64,000 bases of DNA from JALOKP01 sp963800865 (lineage in GTDB: Bacteria; Acidobacteriota; Polarisedimenticolia; J045): the NCBI GenBank assembly GCA_963800865.1, contig CAWDCL010000002.1:1-64000 (forward strand), given 5' to 3'. Of the stretch, positions 47,571 through 58,167 are shown piece after piece. Both the position numbers and the translations under genes were made by a program. The notes below the pieces were generated by a model. It worked only from the letters and a program-made list of their open reading frames with translations, searched no databases and had not been told where the DNA came from. Within the stretch, counting starts at the first letter, position 1. Every line of letters starts with the position of its first letter.

Positions 47571-48392
47571 GTGGCGGTTCGCCAGATCGTGGAGATTCTC
47601 GAGGAGCTTTGTGACGGCTGCGGCGACTGCGTTCCTTCCTGCCAGGAGGGGGCGATCAAGATCGTCAACGGCAAGGCGAAGCTGGCCGCCGACGCGCTCT
47701 GCGACGGCCTCGGCGCGTGCCTGGGCCACTGCCCCAAGGACGCGATCCGGATCATCGAGCGCGAGGCCGACGAGTTCGTGATGCCGCCGCACCTGGTCGG
47801 GCAGCCGCACCGCGGCGCGCACGGCCTGCCGCGGCCGGCCCCGTCCGGATCCGCAAGCCCCCTGGAAGCGATGCACGCAAGGCACGCCGGACCCGCCGTC
47901 GCGGCCGGCGGCGGCTGCCCCGGCAGCCGAATGCGGGAGCTGAAGCCCCTCCCCAGCGCGCCGCCGCGGCCCGCCGGCCCGTCGCCGATGGCCGAGAAGG
48001 CCGCGGCCGGCGACTCGGCGCTCTCGCACTGGCCGGTGCAGATCGCGCTCGTGCCGCCGCACGCCCCGTTCCTGCGCGGCGCCGACCTGCTGGTCGCCGC
48101 CGACTGCGTGCCGGTCGCGGTGCCGAACTTCCACCGCGACTTCCTCGACGGCCGCGCCGTCATGATCGGCTGCCCCAAGTTCGACGACCTCGGCGCGTAT
48201 GCGCAGCGCTTCGCGGCGCTCTTCGCGCAGAGCGGCGTGGCCAGCGTCAGCGTCGTCGTGATGGAGGTGCCGTGCTGCCAGTCGCTGCCCGAGGCGGTGC
48301 GCCGCGGGCGCGACGCGGCGGGCAGCGACGTGCCGTTGGAGAAGGTCGTGGTCGGCGTCGATGGAAAGGTGATGTCGCGGACCCTGCTGTAG
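47571..48392 (+). CDS. 4Fe-4S protein with a C-terminal domain of unknown function
   Basis: A 273-residue protein. The N-terminus has two ferredoxin motifs (CDGCGDCVPSCQEGAIKI, then CDGLGACLGHCPKDAIRI). A proline-rich linker (about residues 85-150) leads to a domain with ADCVPVAVPNFHRDFLDGRA, VMIGCPKFDDLGAY and VMEVPCCQSLPEAV, where further cysteines may bind metal. Proteins of this plan are annotated as iron-sulfur cluster proteins and often occur in anaerobes. The start is GTG 47571 with GGAGG upstream. The stop TAG lies in a REP unit. Confidence 0.8.
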   Translation: MAVRQIVEILEELCDGCGDCVPSCQEGAIKIVNGKAKLAADALCDGLGACLGHCPKDAIRIIEREADEFVMPPHLVGQPHRGAHGLPRPAPSGSASPLEAMHARHAGPAVAAGGGCPGSRMRELKPLPSAPPRPAGPSPMAEKAAAGDSALSHWPVQIALVPPHAPFLRGADLLVAADCVPVAVPNFHRDFLDGRAVMIGCPKFDDLGAYAQRFAALFAQSGVASVSVVVMEVPCCQSLPEAVRRGRDAAGSDVPLEKVVVGVDGKVMSRTLL

Positions 48393-48415
48393 GGGCCGGC
48401 CTCCGTGCCGGCCCG
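48389..48415 (+). repeat. single REP unit supplying a stop codon
   Basis: One 27-base REP copy begins at the last codons of the Fe-S protein gene; its TAG (48390-48392) is the stop. Confidence 0.92.
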
Positions 48416-48439
48416 CGGCGCGCCGAACCAGCAAGGAAC

Positions 48440-48461
48440 GGGGCGGCCCGAAGACCGCCCC
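48440..48461. terminator. hairpin between convergent genes
   Basis: Seven-base arms GGGGCGG and CCGCCCC (48440-48446, 48455-48461) surround eight bases, between the ends of the Fe-S gene (plus) and the alkaline phosphatase gene (minus). Possible two-way terminator. Confidence 0.5.
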
Positions 48462-48491
48462 GCCCTTGAAACGATCAGTCCGCTCGGGGGA

Positions 48492-50569
48492 TCAGCGTCC
48501 GTTGAGCTTGAGACCCCGATCGCGGATCACCTGCTGGCGAGGCGCCGGCCGGCCGGGGGACTTCAGCACCGACTCCATCATCTTGAAGAAGATGTCGGTG
48601 TTGTCCATCACGCCCGTGAAACGCTCGGCTCCGGGGCCGCTCGCCGACACCGGGATGTCCGACGCGGTGTGCGCGGCGACCGAGTCGGGCAGCTGGCCGG
48701 TGACGAGGAACTTGCCCGCCGTGTCGCGGTTCAGCGGGCCGTTGGGGTAGGTGTTGAGCGGCGCCTGGTTGTTGAACGGCTGCTGGGAGTCGCGCAGCGG
48801 CTGCGGGTTGGTGAGCCAGTCCTCGTAGCGGTCCGCGTTCGCCGCGTAGCCGATCAGCATGCGGTTGTCGACGTCCGTCGACTCGGGGTAGCCGTCCTCG
48901 GAGATCGTGTAGCGCGGGAAGCCGGCCAGGTCGTAGGTGCCGACGACGCCGTTGCGGAGCTTGTCGGCGCCGAGTCCGCTCGCGGCGCGCGAGACGAGGT
49001 CGGCGTTGGTGACGCGGGACCCGCCGATGATGTTGACGCCCGCGCACTCGTGGTCCGCGGTGACGACGATCAGCGTGTCGGGGTGCGTCGCCTGGAACTG
49101 GCGGGCGACCTCGATCGAGCGGTCGAACTCGAGCGTGTCGAGGACCCAGCGCTCGGTGTCCATGTTGTGGGCCTGCTTGTCGATCGACGCGCCTTCGACC
49201 ATCAGGAAGAAGCCGTTCTGGTTGCCGGACAGCACGTCGAGCGCCTTGTCGGTCATCTCGTCGAGCATCGGCTGGTTGGGGAAGCCGTAGTCGTTGACCA
49301 CGGCGGCGTTGCCGCGGCGGCCGTTGATCTTGTCGAGCGCGATGTTCATGTTCGAGAGCGAGAACAGGCCGAGCAGGCGCTCGGTGCCGTCCGGCACCGC
49401 CGCCAGGTCCGAAGCGTCGGCCGCGTAGGTCCAGCCGGCGTTCACGTGAGTCCGCGATCAGGTCCCGGCTCGCGTCGAGCGCGCCGGCGGGAACGCCCCA
49501 GCCCGCCGTCAGGTCGTCCGGCAGGACGTAGTCGGTGCTGTTGCTGCGCTGCGAGCCCGGCGTGCCGGTCGGCAGGTACCACTTGCGTCCGCCGCCCATC
49601 AGGACCCGGATGCCGTTCGAGTCCGCGCTCGTCGAAGTACTGGTCGACGATCCCCGTGCCGGCGGCGCGCGACTGGGTGTGGGTCCCGTAGGCGCCCGGG
49701 GTGGCGTCGAAGACGTCCGCGGTGGTGACGATCCCGCTCACCTTGCCGCGCGTGCGCCACAGGTACTCGGAGATCAGCTCGACGCGCGGGTTGTCGAAGT
49801 TGGCGGTCGTGTCGTCCGGGAAGACGCCCTGCTGGTTGTTGTTCGACTTGTTGCCGGTCGCGTAGCACGCCGCGCCGGGCGACGAGTCGGTCACGATCGA
49901 GTTCAGCGAGTGCGTGATCACCAGCCCGGTGTACGGCAGCTGGTCCATCGCCAGCAGGCCGCGCGACTTGCCCTGGGCCGCGCCGTACTTCATCAGCCGG
50001 GCCGCGGTCCGGTGCGCGATCCCCATCCCGTCGCCGATGAAGAGGATCACGTTCCTGGCGCCACCCTGGCCGACGATGTCGTTCGGCCCGATCGAGCCGA
50101 TCGGCTGGAAGCCGCCGCCGGGCACCGTCGGCCCGACGATCTCGAAGTTCCCCTGGCCGACGACCACCTGGCCGTCGCCCTGCACCGCTTCCACCTCCAG
50201 GAGGTGGGCGCCCGGCGTGTCGTTGGACGCGGCGCGCAGCGTGCCGATCGTCGTTCCGGCGGGCAGCCCGCTCACCGTGGCCGGGATGAGGGTCACGCTG
50301 CCCGGCACCGGGGCACCGTCGATCCGGAAGCTGATCGAGAGGATCGCCTGACCGGGATCGGGGGAGACGGTCGCCTGCAGGTCGAAGCGCTGCCCGACCA
50401 GGAAGCGCGAGACGTACGGCGGGTTGGGGTCGTTCTCCTTGAAGAGGTTGCTCGGCGGCGTGAGGCGCGAGACGGTCGGTGCGGCGACCGCCGCCCCTGC
50501 CGCGGCCACGAGCAGTCCGAGGCTCGCGGCGAGTCTGAGTCCTTTCAGGGTCTTCTTCACGGTGGTCAC
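48492..50569 (-). CDS. exported alkaline phosphatase, two frame breaks
   Basis: About 693 residues. A GTG start (50569, GGAGG upstream) leads to a signal peptide (AASLGLLVAAAGAAVA), an Ig-like domain (about 40-145), and the alkaline phosphatase domain. The metal Asp is in RNVILFIGDGMGIAHRTAAR, and the nucleophile serine in IVTDSSPGAACYATG. Later metal ligands lie in MVEGASIDKQAHNMD and IVVTADHECAGVN. The first break near 49620 joins after restoring a CG pair before DSNGIRVLMGGGRKWYLP. The second, near 49445, joins likewise before VNAGWTYAADASD. It releases phosphate in the periplasm or outside the cell. Close to ppk and therefore perhaps part of a phosphate locus. Confidence 0.88.
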
Positions 50570-50603
50570 TCCCCTCCGAGCCCCCGTCCGGGGGCTCGAG
50601 TTC

Positions 50604-50621
50604 GCGGGACGAGCGTCCCGC
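50604..50621. terminator. small hairpin between DUF3299-like and phosphatase genes
   Basis: Perfect seven-base arms GCGGGAC and GTCCCGC with a four-base loop, directly after the stop of the 50628-51212 gene on the minus strand. Probably an attenuator or terminator ahead of the phosphatase gene. Confidence 0.4.
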
Positions 50622-50627
50622 TCCTTT

Positions 50628-51212
50628 TCAGTGGTCGTGCGTGGCATCGTCAACCGCGCCGACAGTCGGCGCGGGGTCGAGGAGCAAGCGGACGAAGGAC
50701 TGCCGCCCGTCGGGCATCGACTTCGCGCCGAGCTCGAGCGTCCCCGTCAGCAGGAGTGGGCCGGGCGTGAACGGTACCGGCTCGCCGGGCCGGTCCGGCA
50801 GCAGCACCTGGACGACCGTCGGCGGCAGGTCGTCGGCCATGCCGTACTCGTCCTCGTGCAGAGCGAACGGGTAGGGCGCGAGAATCATCAGGCCGGGTGC
50901 GGGCTGGTCCGTCCGGGCCATGTAGCCCAGGAGGCGGACCATCTTCCCCTCCAGCCGGCGCGCCTCGTCGGAGTACTCGAGGCCCTGGCGACCGATCGGC
51001 ATCTTGAACAGCGCGCGGAAGTCGAGGTCCGTCACTCCGGCTGGGGCCGGCGGGCGCGCCGGAGTCTCGCCGGCCGCTCCCGGTCCCGAGCGCGGCTGTG
51101 GTGCCGCCACGGAAGCGGTGGGCTCGTGCGCCGGCGCGGGGCCGATCGCGGCCGCCGCGAGAGCAAGGATCAGAGCGATGTGTGACGGTGCAGCCAGTCG
51201 ATGATTGGACAT
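50628..51212 (-). CDS. exported DUF3299-like protein
   Basis: A 194-residue protein with a signal peptide (LILALAAAAIGPAPA) and a proline/alanine-rich linker. The C-terminal domain reads RRLEGKMVRLLGYMARTD, PGLMILAPYPFALHEDEYGM and DLPPTVVQVLLP. The phrase LEGK.VRLLGYM resembles the start of DUF3299 domains, which occur next to metal or exported redox systems. This is a resemblance only. The same-strand phosphatase gene follows after about 60 bases. Confidence 0.55.
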   Translation of the reverse strand: MSNHRLAAPSHIALILALAAAAIGPAPAHEPTASVAAPQPRSGPGAAGETPARPPAPAGVTDLDFRALFKMPIGRQGLEYSDEARRLEGKMVRLLGYMARTDQPAPGLMILAPYPFALHEDEYGMADDLPPTVVQVLLPDRPGEPVPFTPGPLLLTGTLELGAKSMPDGRQSFVRLLLDPAPTVGAVDDATHDH

Positions 51213-51590
51213 GGACTGCAAGCTACGATCAGGCCATGACACTCTCGCGACCGTCGCGTGAACATGCCGCGACAATCGTTCTCGTGAAGTGCGCTCGCGT
51301 TCGTGTTCTCGGGGTCGCGGCGGGAGGTCGAAACACGCCGCGCTCGGCTGTGCCGCGGACGAGCGCCAGGGGAAGCGTGGCGAAGCGCGGACGCCGTACC
51401 GGGTCCCGGCTGCGATGCGACAGCGCCCGCGATGAAAATATTCGAACAGTTTCGGACAGTTTCGGATTGAACTGTCACACCGCTCCCCCCGCCCGCGGCC
51501 TGCGCCCACCCCGGGACGCGCGCTACCATCCCTTGGTTCCGGCGGCGCGCCGATCCCCTCCCCGTTCCGCCGCCGCGGAAGGCCGTTCCC
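51213..51590. other. intergenic region upstream of ppk with a 10-bp direct repeat
   Basis: This 378-base stretch separates divergent genes. It contains TTCGAACAGT (51441-51450) and TTCGGACAGT (51451-51460) in direct repeat with a partial third (TTCGGATTGA), then AACTGTCAC. Such phased short repeats could bind a response regulator; read on the minus strand they give CTGTCCGAAA-CTGTTCGAA, faintly like a Pho box. No gene is seen here. Confidence 0.3.
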
Positions 51591-53709
51591 GTGGATTCCG
51601 TTCAACCCGAGCCGATCGCGCTCAACACGCCCGAGACCTATTTCAACCGCGAGTTGAGCTGGCTCGCCTTCGCGCGGCGCGTGCTGGCGCTGGTGGAGGA
51701 TCCCGAGCTGCAGTTGCTCGAGCGGATCAAGTTCGCCGGCATCATGGGGATGCTCCACGACGAGTTCTTCATGAAGCGCGTGAGCGGCCTGAAGCGCCAG
51801 GTCCAGCGCGGCCGCAGCAAGCGCTCGCTCGACGGCCGGCTGCCGGCCGAAGAGTCCGCCGCGTGCCGGGACGAGATCCTGCGAGCAGGTTCGCGCGCTC
51901 GAGCGGGTGCTGCGCGACGAGCTGCGCCCGGCGCTCGACACCGCGGGGATCCCGATCCACGACGTGCAGCGCCTCCCCCCGGAAGAGCGCGAGCGGCTGC
52001 GCGAGCAGTTCCGCGCCGGAATCCTCCCGATCCTGACGCCGCTTGCGGTCGATGCGGAGCACCCGTTCCCGTTCATCAGCAACCTCGGCCTGAACCTGGC
52101 GATCACGCTGGGGGACGAGCAGGGTGCGCGCGAGCGCTTCGTGCGGCTGAAAGTGCCCGGAAACCGGCCGCGCTGGATGCCGCGACCGGGGGGGGCCGGC
52201 GTGGTGCCGCTCGAGCAGGTCATCGCCGCCAACCTCGACCTGCTCTTCCCGGGCACGCCCGTGACGCGCGTCCACGCCTTCCGGGTGACGCGCGGCGCGG
52301 AAGGGGATCCCGCGCGCGATCTCGAGCCGAAGGACGACGAGCTGCGCGAGCCGGGGAGCATCGTGCGGCTCGTGTCCGACGAGCTCAAGGCGCGGCGCTT
52401 TGCGGGCCCGGTGCGGCTCGAGGTCGAGACCGCGATGCCGGAACCGACCGTGCGCTGGCTCGCCAGCCAGCTCAAGGTCGGCCCCGACGACGTCAACGCC
52501 GTCGACCACTTCCTGGGGATCGCGGACCTGATGCGGCTCGACGTCGCCGACCGCGACGAGCTGCGCTATCCGCGCCACGTGCCCCAGACGCACCCGCGCC
52601 TCAAGGCCCTCGACCCGTCGGACCCCGGGTCGATCTTCGACGAGATCCGGCGCGGCGACATCCTGCTCCACCACCCCTACGACAGCTTCGACAGCTCGGT
52701 GCTCCGGTTTCTCGAGTCCGCGGCCGTCGACCCGCACGTCCTGGCGATCAAGCTGACGATCTACCGCACCAGCAGCGACTCGCCGATCGTGCGCGCGCTG
52801 GCCGAGGCGGCGCGGCGCGGCAAGCAGGTCGCGGTCCTGGTCGAGATCACGGCCCGCTTCGACGAGGCGCCCAACATCGCCTGGGGCGAGCTGCTGGAGA
52901 ACGAAGGGGTCCACGTCGCCTACGGCGTCGAGCGCCTCAAGACGCACGTCAAGCTGGCGCTCGTGGTGCGCGAGGAGCGGGGCCAGCTCCGGCGCTACGC
53001 CCACGTCGGGACCGGCAACTATCACACCGGCACCGCGCGGATCTACGAGGACTTCGGGCTCCTGACCGCTGACCCGGAGATCTGCGAGGACGCTGCGTCG
53101 GTCTTCAACGAGCTGACCGGCGCGATCGGCGCCCAGCGCTACCGCCGGCTGCTCGTCGCGCCCGACTTCATGCGGACCCGCTTCGTCGAGCTGATCCGGC
53201 GCGAGGCGGAGCACGCCCGGGCGGGCGCTCCGTGCGGGATCTACGCGAAGATGAACCAGCTCCAGGACCGCGAGGTGATCTGCGAGCTGTACGGGGCGAG
53301 CCGGGCCGGCGTGCCGATCACGCTCAACGTGCGCGGGCTGTGCTGCCTCAAGCCCGGGCTGCCGGGGCTCTCGGAGTCGATCCGGGTCTACAGCGTCGTC
53401 GGACGCTTCCTCGAGCACAGCCGGCTCTACCGGTTCGTCAACGGGGGGGACACCGAGTACTACACCGGGTCGGCCGACTGGATGAAGCGCAACCTCGAGA
53501 ACCGCGTCGAGACGATCGTGCCGGTCATCGACCGCGAGGTCCGGCAGGAACTGGACCGGATCATCGAGGTCTACGAGAACGACAACAGTTCGGCCTGGGA
53601 CGCCTACCCCGACGGGCGCTACGAGCGGCGCCGCCCCGCCGAGGGCGAGCCGCGGCGGGCCGCGCAGGAGGAGTTCATCCGCCTCGCGCGGGAGCGGTCG
53701 GGAGCGTGA
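51591..53709 (+). CDS. ppk1: polyphosphate kinase 1, one frame break
   Basis: About 706 residues, normal for PPK1, which polymerises the gamma-phosphate of ATP. The N-terminal domain (TPETYFNRELSWLAFARRVL) and the head region lie in the first frame to DEILR. The second frame continues EQVRALERVLRDEL and the core. IKLTIYRTSSDSPIVRAL leads to the phosphorylated-His region (RLKTHVKLALVVREE), then YAHVGTGNYHTGTARIYEDF and GLLTADPEICEDAASVFNEL. Restoring a CG pair in CTGCGAGCAG (near 51885) joins both. The gene is otherwise intact. It is followed by an RMD1-family gene at a TGATG overlap. Confidence 0.92.
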
Positions 53710-54522
53710 TGGACGCGCGCGTGACGAGGGCACTGTTCGGGCAGGGGACGGAACTGGTCGCGCGGGCGCTCTGCCTGGGCGAGCGGATCGACACCCGCGC
53801 CCTGGAAACGACGCGCCGCCTCGCCTCCCGGCCCCTGACGCTCGCCGCGGGCGAAGGCGGGCGGCGCGGTCGTGTTCCGTTACGGCGTCGTCGTCCTCTT
53901 CGGGCTGTCGCCGGTCGAGGAGGCGTCGTTCCTCGCGAACCTGCGGCCGTTCGTGATCGAGCCGTTCGACCCGCCGCCCGTCGAGGAGGTCCTGCTGTCG
54001 CAGGCCGAAGACGAGCCGGAGCAGGTCGTGCCCAGCGGCGTGCGCCTGTCCGATTTCTCGCTCGAGCGGCTGCAGGTCGTGGCCGACATCCTGGCCAAGA
54101 GCGTCGTCCTCGACCACTACGAGGCCGCGATCGCGTCGGCGTTCGACCGGATCGAGCCGCTCGCCAAGTCGCTCCAACGCGAGGGGCAGGCCGGATCCGC
54201 CAGCCGCGAGCTGCTGCGCCAGCTCGGCGGCAGCCTCCTGATCCAGCACAAGATGGTCTGGCGGGCCGAGATCAGCGAGAAGCCGGAGATCCTCTGGGAC
54301 CGGCCGGAGCTCGACCGGCTCTACTCCCGGCTGGCCGACGAGTACGAGCTGCGCGAGCGCCAGCTGGCCCTCGATCGCAAGCTGGCGCTGGTGTCGCAGA
54401 GCGCGCAGACGCTGATCGACCTGCTGCAGGACCGCCGGAGCCTGCGGGTGGAGTGGTACATCGTGCTGCTGATCGTGGTCGAGATCGTCCTCACGCTCTA
54501 CGCGATGTTCTTCCGCGGGTAG
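53709..54522 (+). CDS. RMD1/DUF155-family membrane-anchored protein, one frame break
   Basis: About 271 residues. The first frame (MDARVTRALFGQGTELVARA to AAGEGG) joins the second (AVVFRYGVVVLFGLSPVEEA onward) after restoring a CG pair near 53862. The middle contains SLERLQVVADILAKSVVLDHYE and a long helical region. The C-terminus has one membrane helix (EWYIVLLIVVEIVLTLYAMF), which is the family plan (eukaryotic RMD1/RMND1, bacterial homologues of unknown role). The ATG overlaps the ppk stop (TGATG), so translation is probably coupled. Confidence 0.85.
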
Positions 54523-54527
54523 GCGCG

Positions 54528-55013
54528 TCAGGCCACTGCATCGGGTCCCGTCGGGTCGTCGAGCGGCCGCTCCTCGAAGCTGCCGTAGTCGGGCAGGATG
54601 CGGTCGTACTCCTCGACCATCAGCGGCGAGGAGATGATGAAGTCCGCGCTGGCGCGGTCGCACGCGACCGGGATGTTCCAGACCACCGCGATGCGCAGCA
54701 GCGCCTTGACGTCGGTGTCGTGCGGCTGGGCTTCCAGCGGGTCCCAGAAGAAGATCACGAGGTCGATCTCGTGCTCGACGATCTTCGCGCCGATCTGCTG
54801 GTCGCCGCCGAGCGGTCCGCTCCGGAACCGGAAGACCTCGAGGCCCAGCTCCTGTTCGAGCAGCCGGCCCGTCGTGCCGGTGGCGAAGAGCCGGTGCCGC
54901 GCCAGGAGGTCCCGGTTGAAGCGCACCCAGGCCAGCAGGTCGGCCTTCTTGCTGTCGTGCGCGATCAGGGCGATCCGCTTGGTCGCAGGCATCGGAATGG
55001 TGACGTGGTCCAT
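54528..55013 (-). CDS. mgsA: methylglyoxal synthase
   Basis: A 161-residue enzyme that converts dihydroxyacetone phosphate to methylglyoxal and phosphate. Seen: RIALIAHDSKKADLLAW (catalytic His and Asp region), LFATGTTGRLLEQE, RSGPLGGDQQIGAKI (phosphate loop and catalytic Asp), DPLEAQPHDTDVKALLRI and NIPVACDRASADFIISS. Length and motifs are standard. It acts as an overflow branch of glycolysis when phosphate is low, which suits the nearby phosphate genes. Convergent with the RMD1 gene (five bases between stops). Confidence 0.96.
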   Translation of the reverse strand: MDHVTIPMPATKRIALIAHDSKKADLLAWVRFNRDLLARHRLFATGTTGRLLEQELGLEVFRFRSGPLGGDQQIGAKIVEHEIDLVIFFWDPLEAQPHDTDVKALLRIAVVWNIPVACDRASADFIISSPLMVEEYDRILPDYGSFEERPLDDPTGPDAVA

Positions 55014-55118
55014 CGGGCACCTCGCGCGCGGCGGGCCGCGTTTCGTCGCCGGAGGAGGCTAGCACGCGTCCGGCCCGCGGATCGGGTAGACTGGCGGGCC
55101 TTCCGCAAGGACACCCGC

Positions 55119-58100
55119 ATGGTCACCCGGCTCGAGATCGGGATCCGTCCCGGCTTCGTCGACAGCCTCGGCGAATCGGTGGCGAAGAAGATCCGCGACT
55201 ACCTGCACATCCCCGTCGGCCGCGTCCGCACGCGCGACGTCTTCCACGTCGAGCCCGCGCTCCCCGCGGCCGACGCGCAGCGCGTCGCCGGCGAGTTCGC
55301 CGGGCCGGTCGTGCGCGTCGGTGCGGTCGACCGGCTCGTCGACGAGGCCTGCGACATCGTCGTCGCGGTCGGATACAGGCCGGGCGTCACCGACCCGGTC
55401 GGCAAGAGCGCGAAGGTCGCGATCGAGGACCTGCTCGGCCGCCCGCTGGCCGCTGCCGGCGACGGGCACGGCGCGGTCTACGCCAGCCGGCTCTACCTGC
55501 TCTGCGGCGTGTCGCTTCCAGAAGCCCAGCGGATCGCCCGCGAGCTGCTGGCCAACGAGGTCATCGAGCGCGCGACCGTGCAGTACTACCGCGACTGGCT
55601 CACCGCCCCGCCCGACCTGACCGTCCCGCGCGTCGTCGAGGCGCCGCCGCACGCGGTCGAGGCGATCGACCTCGAGGTCAGCGACGAGCGGCTGGCGGCG
55701 ATCTCGCGCGAGCGCCTGCTGGCGCTGTCGCTCGACGAGATGCGGACGATCCGCGACTTCTACCGCGAGGCCGGCCGCGACCCGCGGCGGCTCTCGCTGC
55801 GCCTGCCGCCGCAGCCGACCGACGTCGAGCTGGAATGCCTGGCGCAGACCTGGTCCGAGCACTGCAAGCACAAGATCTTCGCCGCCGAGATCGAGTACCA
55901 CGAGCCGGGGCGGGCGACGGAAACGATCCGCTCGCTGTTCAAGACCTGCATCCGCGGCGCGACCGGGACGATCGACGCCGCGCTGCGCGCGCGCCACGGC
56001 CGCAGCTGGCTGGTCTCGGTCTTCGTCGACAACGCCGGCGTGATCGCCGCGACCGAGCGGCACCACCTCGTCTACAAGGTCGAGACCCACAACTCGCCGT
56101 CGGCGCTCGACCCCTACGGCGGCGCGATCACCGGGATCGTCGGCGTCAACCGCGACCCGTTCGGGACGGGGCTGGGCGCGGACCTGCTGGCGAACGTCTG
56201 GGGCTACTGCTTCGCCCCGCCCGACTTCACGGGCGAGCTGCCCGAAGGGCCTGCTGCACCCGCGCCGGATCCGCGACGGCGTCCACCACGGCGTGATCGA
56301 CGGCGGCAACCAGTCGGGGATCCCCTACGGCCGCGGCTGGGAGTTCTTCGACGAGCGCTACCTGGGCAAGCCGCTGGTCTACTGCGGCACGGTCGGACGG
56401 ATGCCGGTGACGGTCGGCGGCCGCCCCGCGGAAGAGAAGGGCGCGCGCCCCGGCGACCGGATCGTGATGGTCGGCGGCCGGATCGGGAAGGACGGGATCC
56501 ACGGCGCGACCTTCAGCAGCGCGGAGCTGACGGAAGAGAGCCCGGTCCAGGCGGTCCAGATCGGCGACCCGATCACGCAGAAGATGATGTTCGACTTCCT
56601 GCTGGAAGCGCGCGCGCTGGACCTCTACAGCTCGATCACCGACAACGGCGCGGGCGGGCTGTCGTCGTCGATCGGCGAGATGGCGTCGGCGCCCGGCGGC
56701 GCGCGGCTCGACCTGGCCGCGGCGCCGCTCAAGTACCACGGGCTCGCGCCGTGGGAGATCCTGCTCTCCGAGGCGCAGGAGCGGATGTCGGTCGCGGTCC
56801 GGCCGGAAAAGCTGGACGCGTTCCTGGAGCTGGCGCGGCGGCGCGAGGTCGAGGCGACCGACCTGGGCGAGTTCACCGACAGCGGCATCTTCCACGTGCT
56901 GCACGGCGAGAAGACGGTCGCCTGGCTGCCGCTCGCCTTCCTCCACGACGGCCTGCCGCCGATGAAGCTCGTCGCGCGCCACACGCCGCCGTCCGGGCCG
57001 GAGCCGCCGGCGCTCCCGGCGCCGGCCGACGGCGCGGCGGGGGCGGCGATCGCGGCGTCGTTCCTGGCTCGCCACAACCTGGCCTCGAACGAGGACCTCG
57101 CGCGCACCTACGACCACGAGGTCAAGGCGCTGTCGATCGTCAAGCCGTGGGTCGGCGTCCACCGTGACGTGCCGTCCGACGCCTCCGTCATGCTCGTCGA
57201 CCACGACGGCTGGGAGGGGTACGCGCTGGCCGAGGGGATCTTCCCGCGCTACTCGGACATCGACGCGCGGGCGATGGCGGAGGCCGGCGTCGACCTCGCG
57301 GTGCGGCGCGTGATCGCCGCCGGCGCCGACCCGGAGCGGATCGCGGCGCTCGACAACTTCTGCTGGCCCGACCCCCTGCCCGGCCCGAGCAACCCCGACG
57401 CCGAGCACAAGCTGGCGCAGCTGGTGCGCGCCTGCCGCGGCCTGCACGACATCTGCGTCGCCTACGGCGTGCCGCTGATCTCCGGCAAGGACTCGATGAA
57501 GAACGACGCCGTCGTCGGCGGCCGGCGGATCAGCATCCCGCCCAGCCTGCTGGTCTCGGCGATCGGGATCGTGCCCGACGCGCGGCGCGCGCTGACGCTG
57601 GAGCGAGGCGCGGCGGACCAGGTCCTGGTGCTGGTCGGCGAGACGCGCGACGAGCTGGGTGGCACGGAGTGGGCCGCGGCGCGCGGCGTCACGAGCTATC
57701 GCGTGCCGGCGTTCCGACCCGCGGCCTGGGCGGTGCGCTATCGCCGCGTGGCCGACGCGATCGCGCGCGGGCTGGCCGGCGCGGCACACGCGCCGGGGCC
57801 GGGCGGGCTGCTGCCGGCGCTGTTCCGGATGGCGCGCGCCAGCGACTCCGGGCTCGCGGTCGATCTCGGTCAGCTCCCGGTAGAGCGGGCCGCGGGAGCT
57901 GCGGAAGCGGCGGACGCAGCGCTCGGCTGGGAGGCGCGGCTGTTCGCAGAGTCGGGCGGGCGGTTCCTGCTGGCCTGCGGGCCGGAGCGGCTGGGCGAAC
58001 TGCTCGCCGCGCTGGGCGACGAGCCGGCGGCGCCGATCGGACTGTTCGCGCCCGCCACCGAAGCCCGGCGGCTGACGCTGACGCTGGGTGGGCGGGCGAT

Positions 58101-58167
58101 CGTCGACGCGCCGCTGGAGCAGCTGACTGCGGCGTGGAAGCGCGCCGGTGGCGAGGTGCCGGCATGA
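55119..58167 (+). CDS. purL: phosphoribosylformylglycinamidine synthase, PurS-PurL fusion, one frame break
   Basis: About 1017 residues. The N-terminal 190 residues have two PurS-like parts (LEIGIRPGFVDSLGESVAKK; ASRLYLLCGVSLPEAQRIAR). The PurL part follows: ECLAQTWSEHCKHKIFAAEI, VYKVETHNSPSALDPYGGAI, GIVGVNRDPFGTGLG, then, in the next frame, HHGVIDGGNQSGIPYGRGWE, RIVMVGGRIGKDGIHGATFS and PLISGKDSMKNDAVVGG. It makes FGAM from FGAR, with ammonia from PurQ, in purine synthesis. Restoring a CG pair in GGGCCTGCTG (near 56247) joins the frames before LLHPRRIRDG. ATG 55119; the stop overlaps the purQ start by four bases. Confidence 0.92.

Noticed and set aside
51885..56247. Programmed frameshifting in ppk and purL
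   Set aside because: No slippery heptamer or conserved use is known for these genes, and the same type of break occurs in many unrelated genes; a sequence error explains all.
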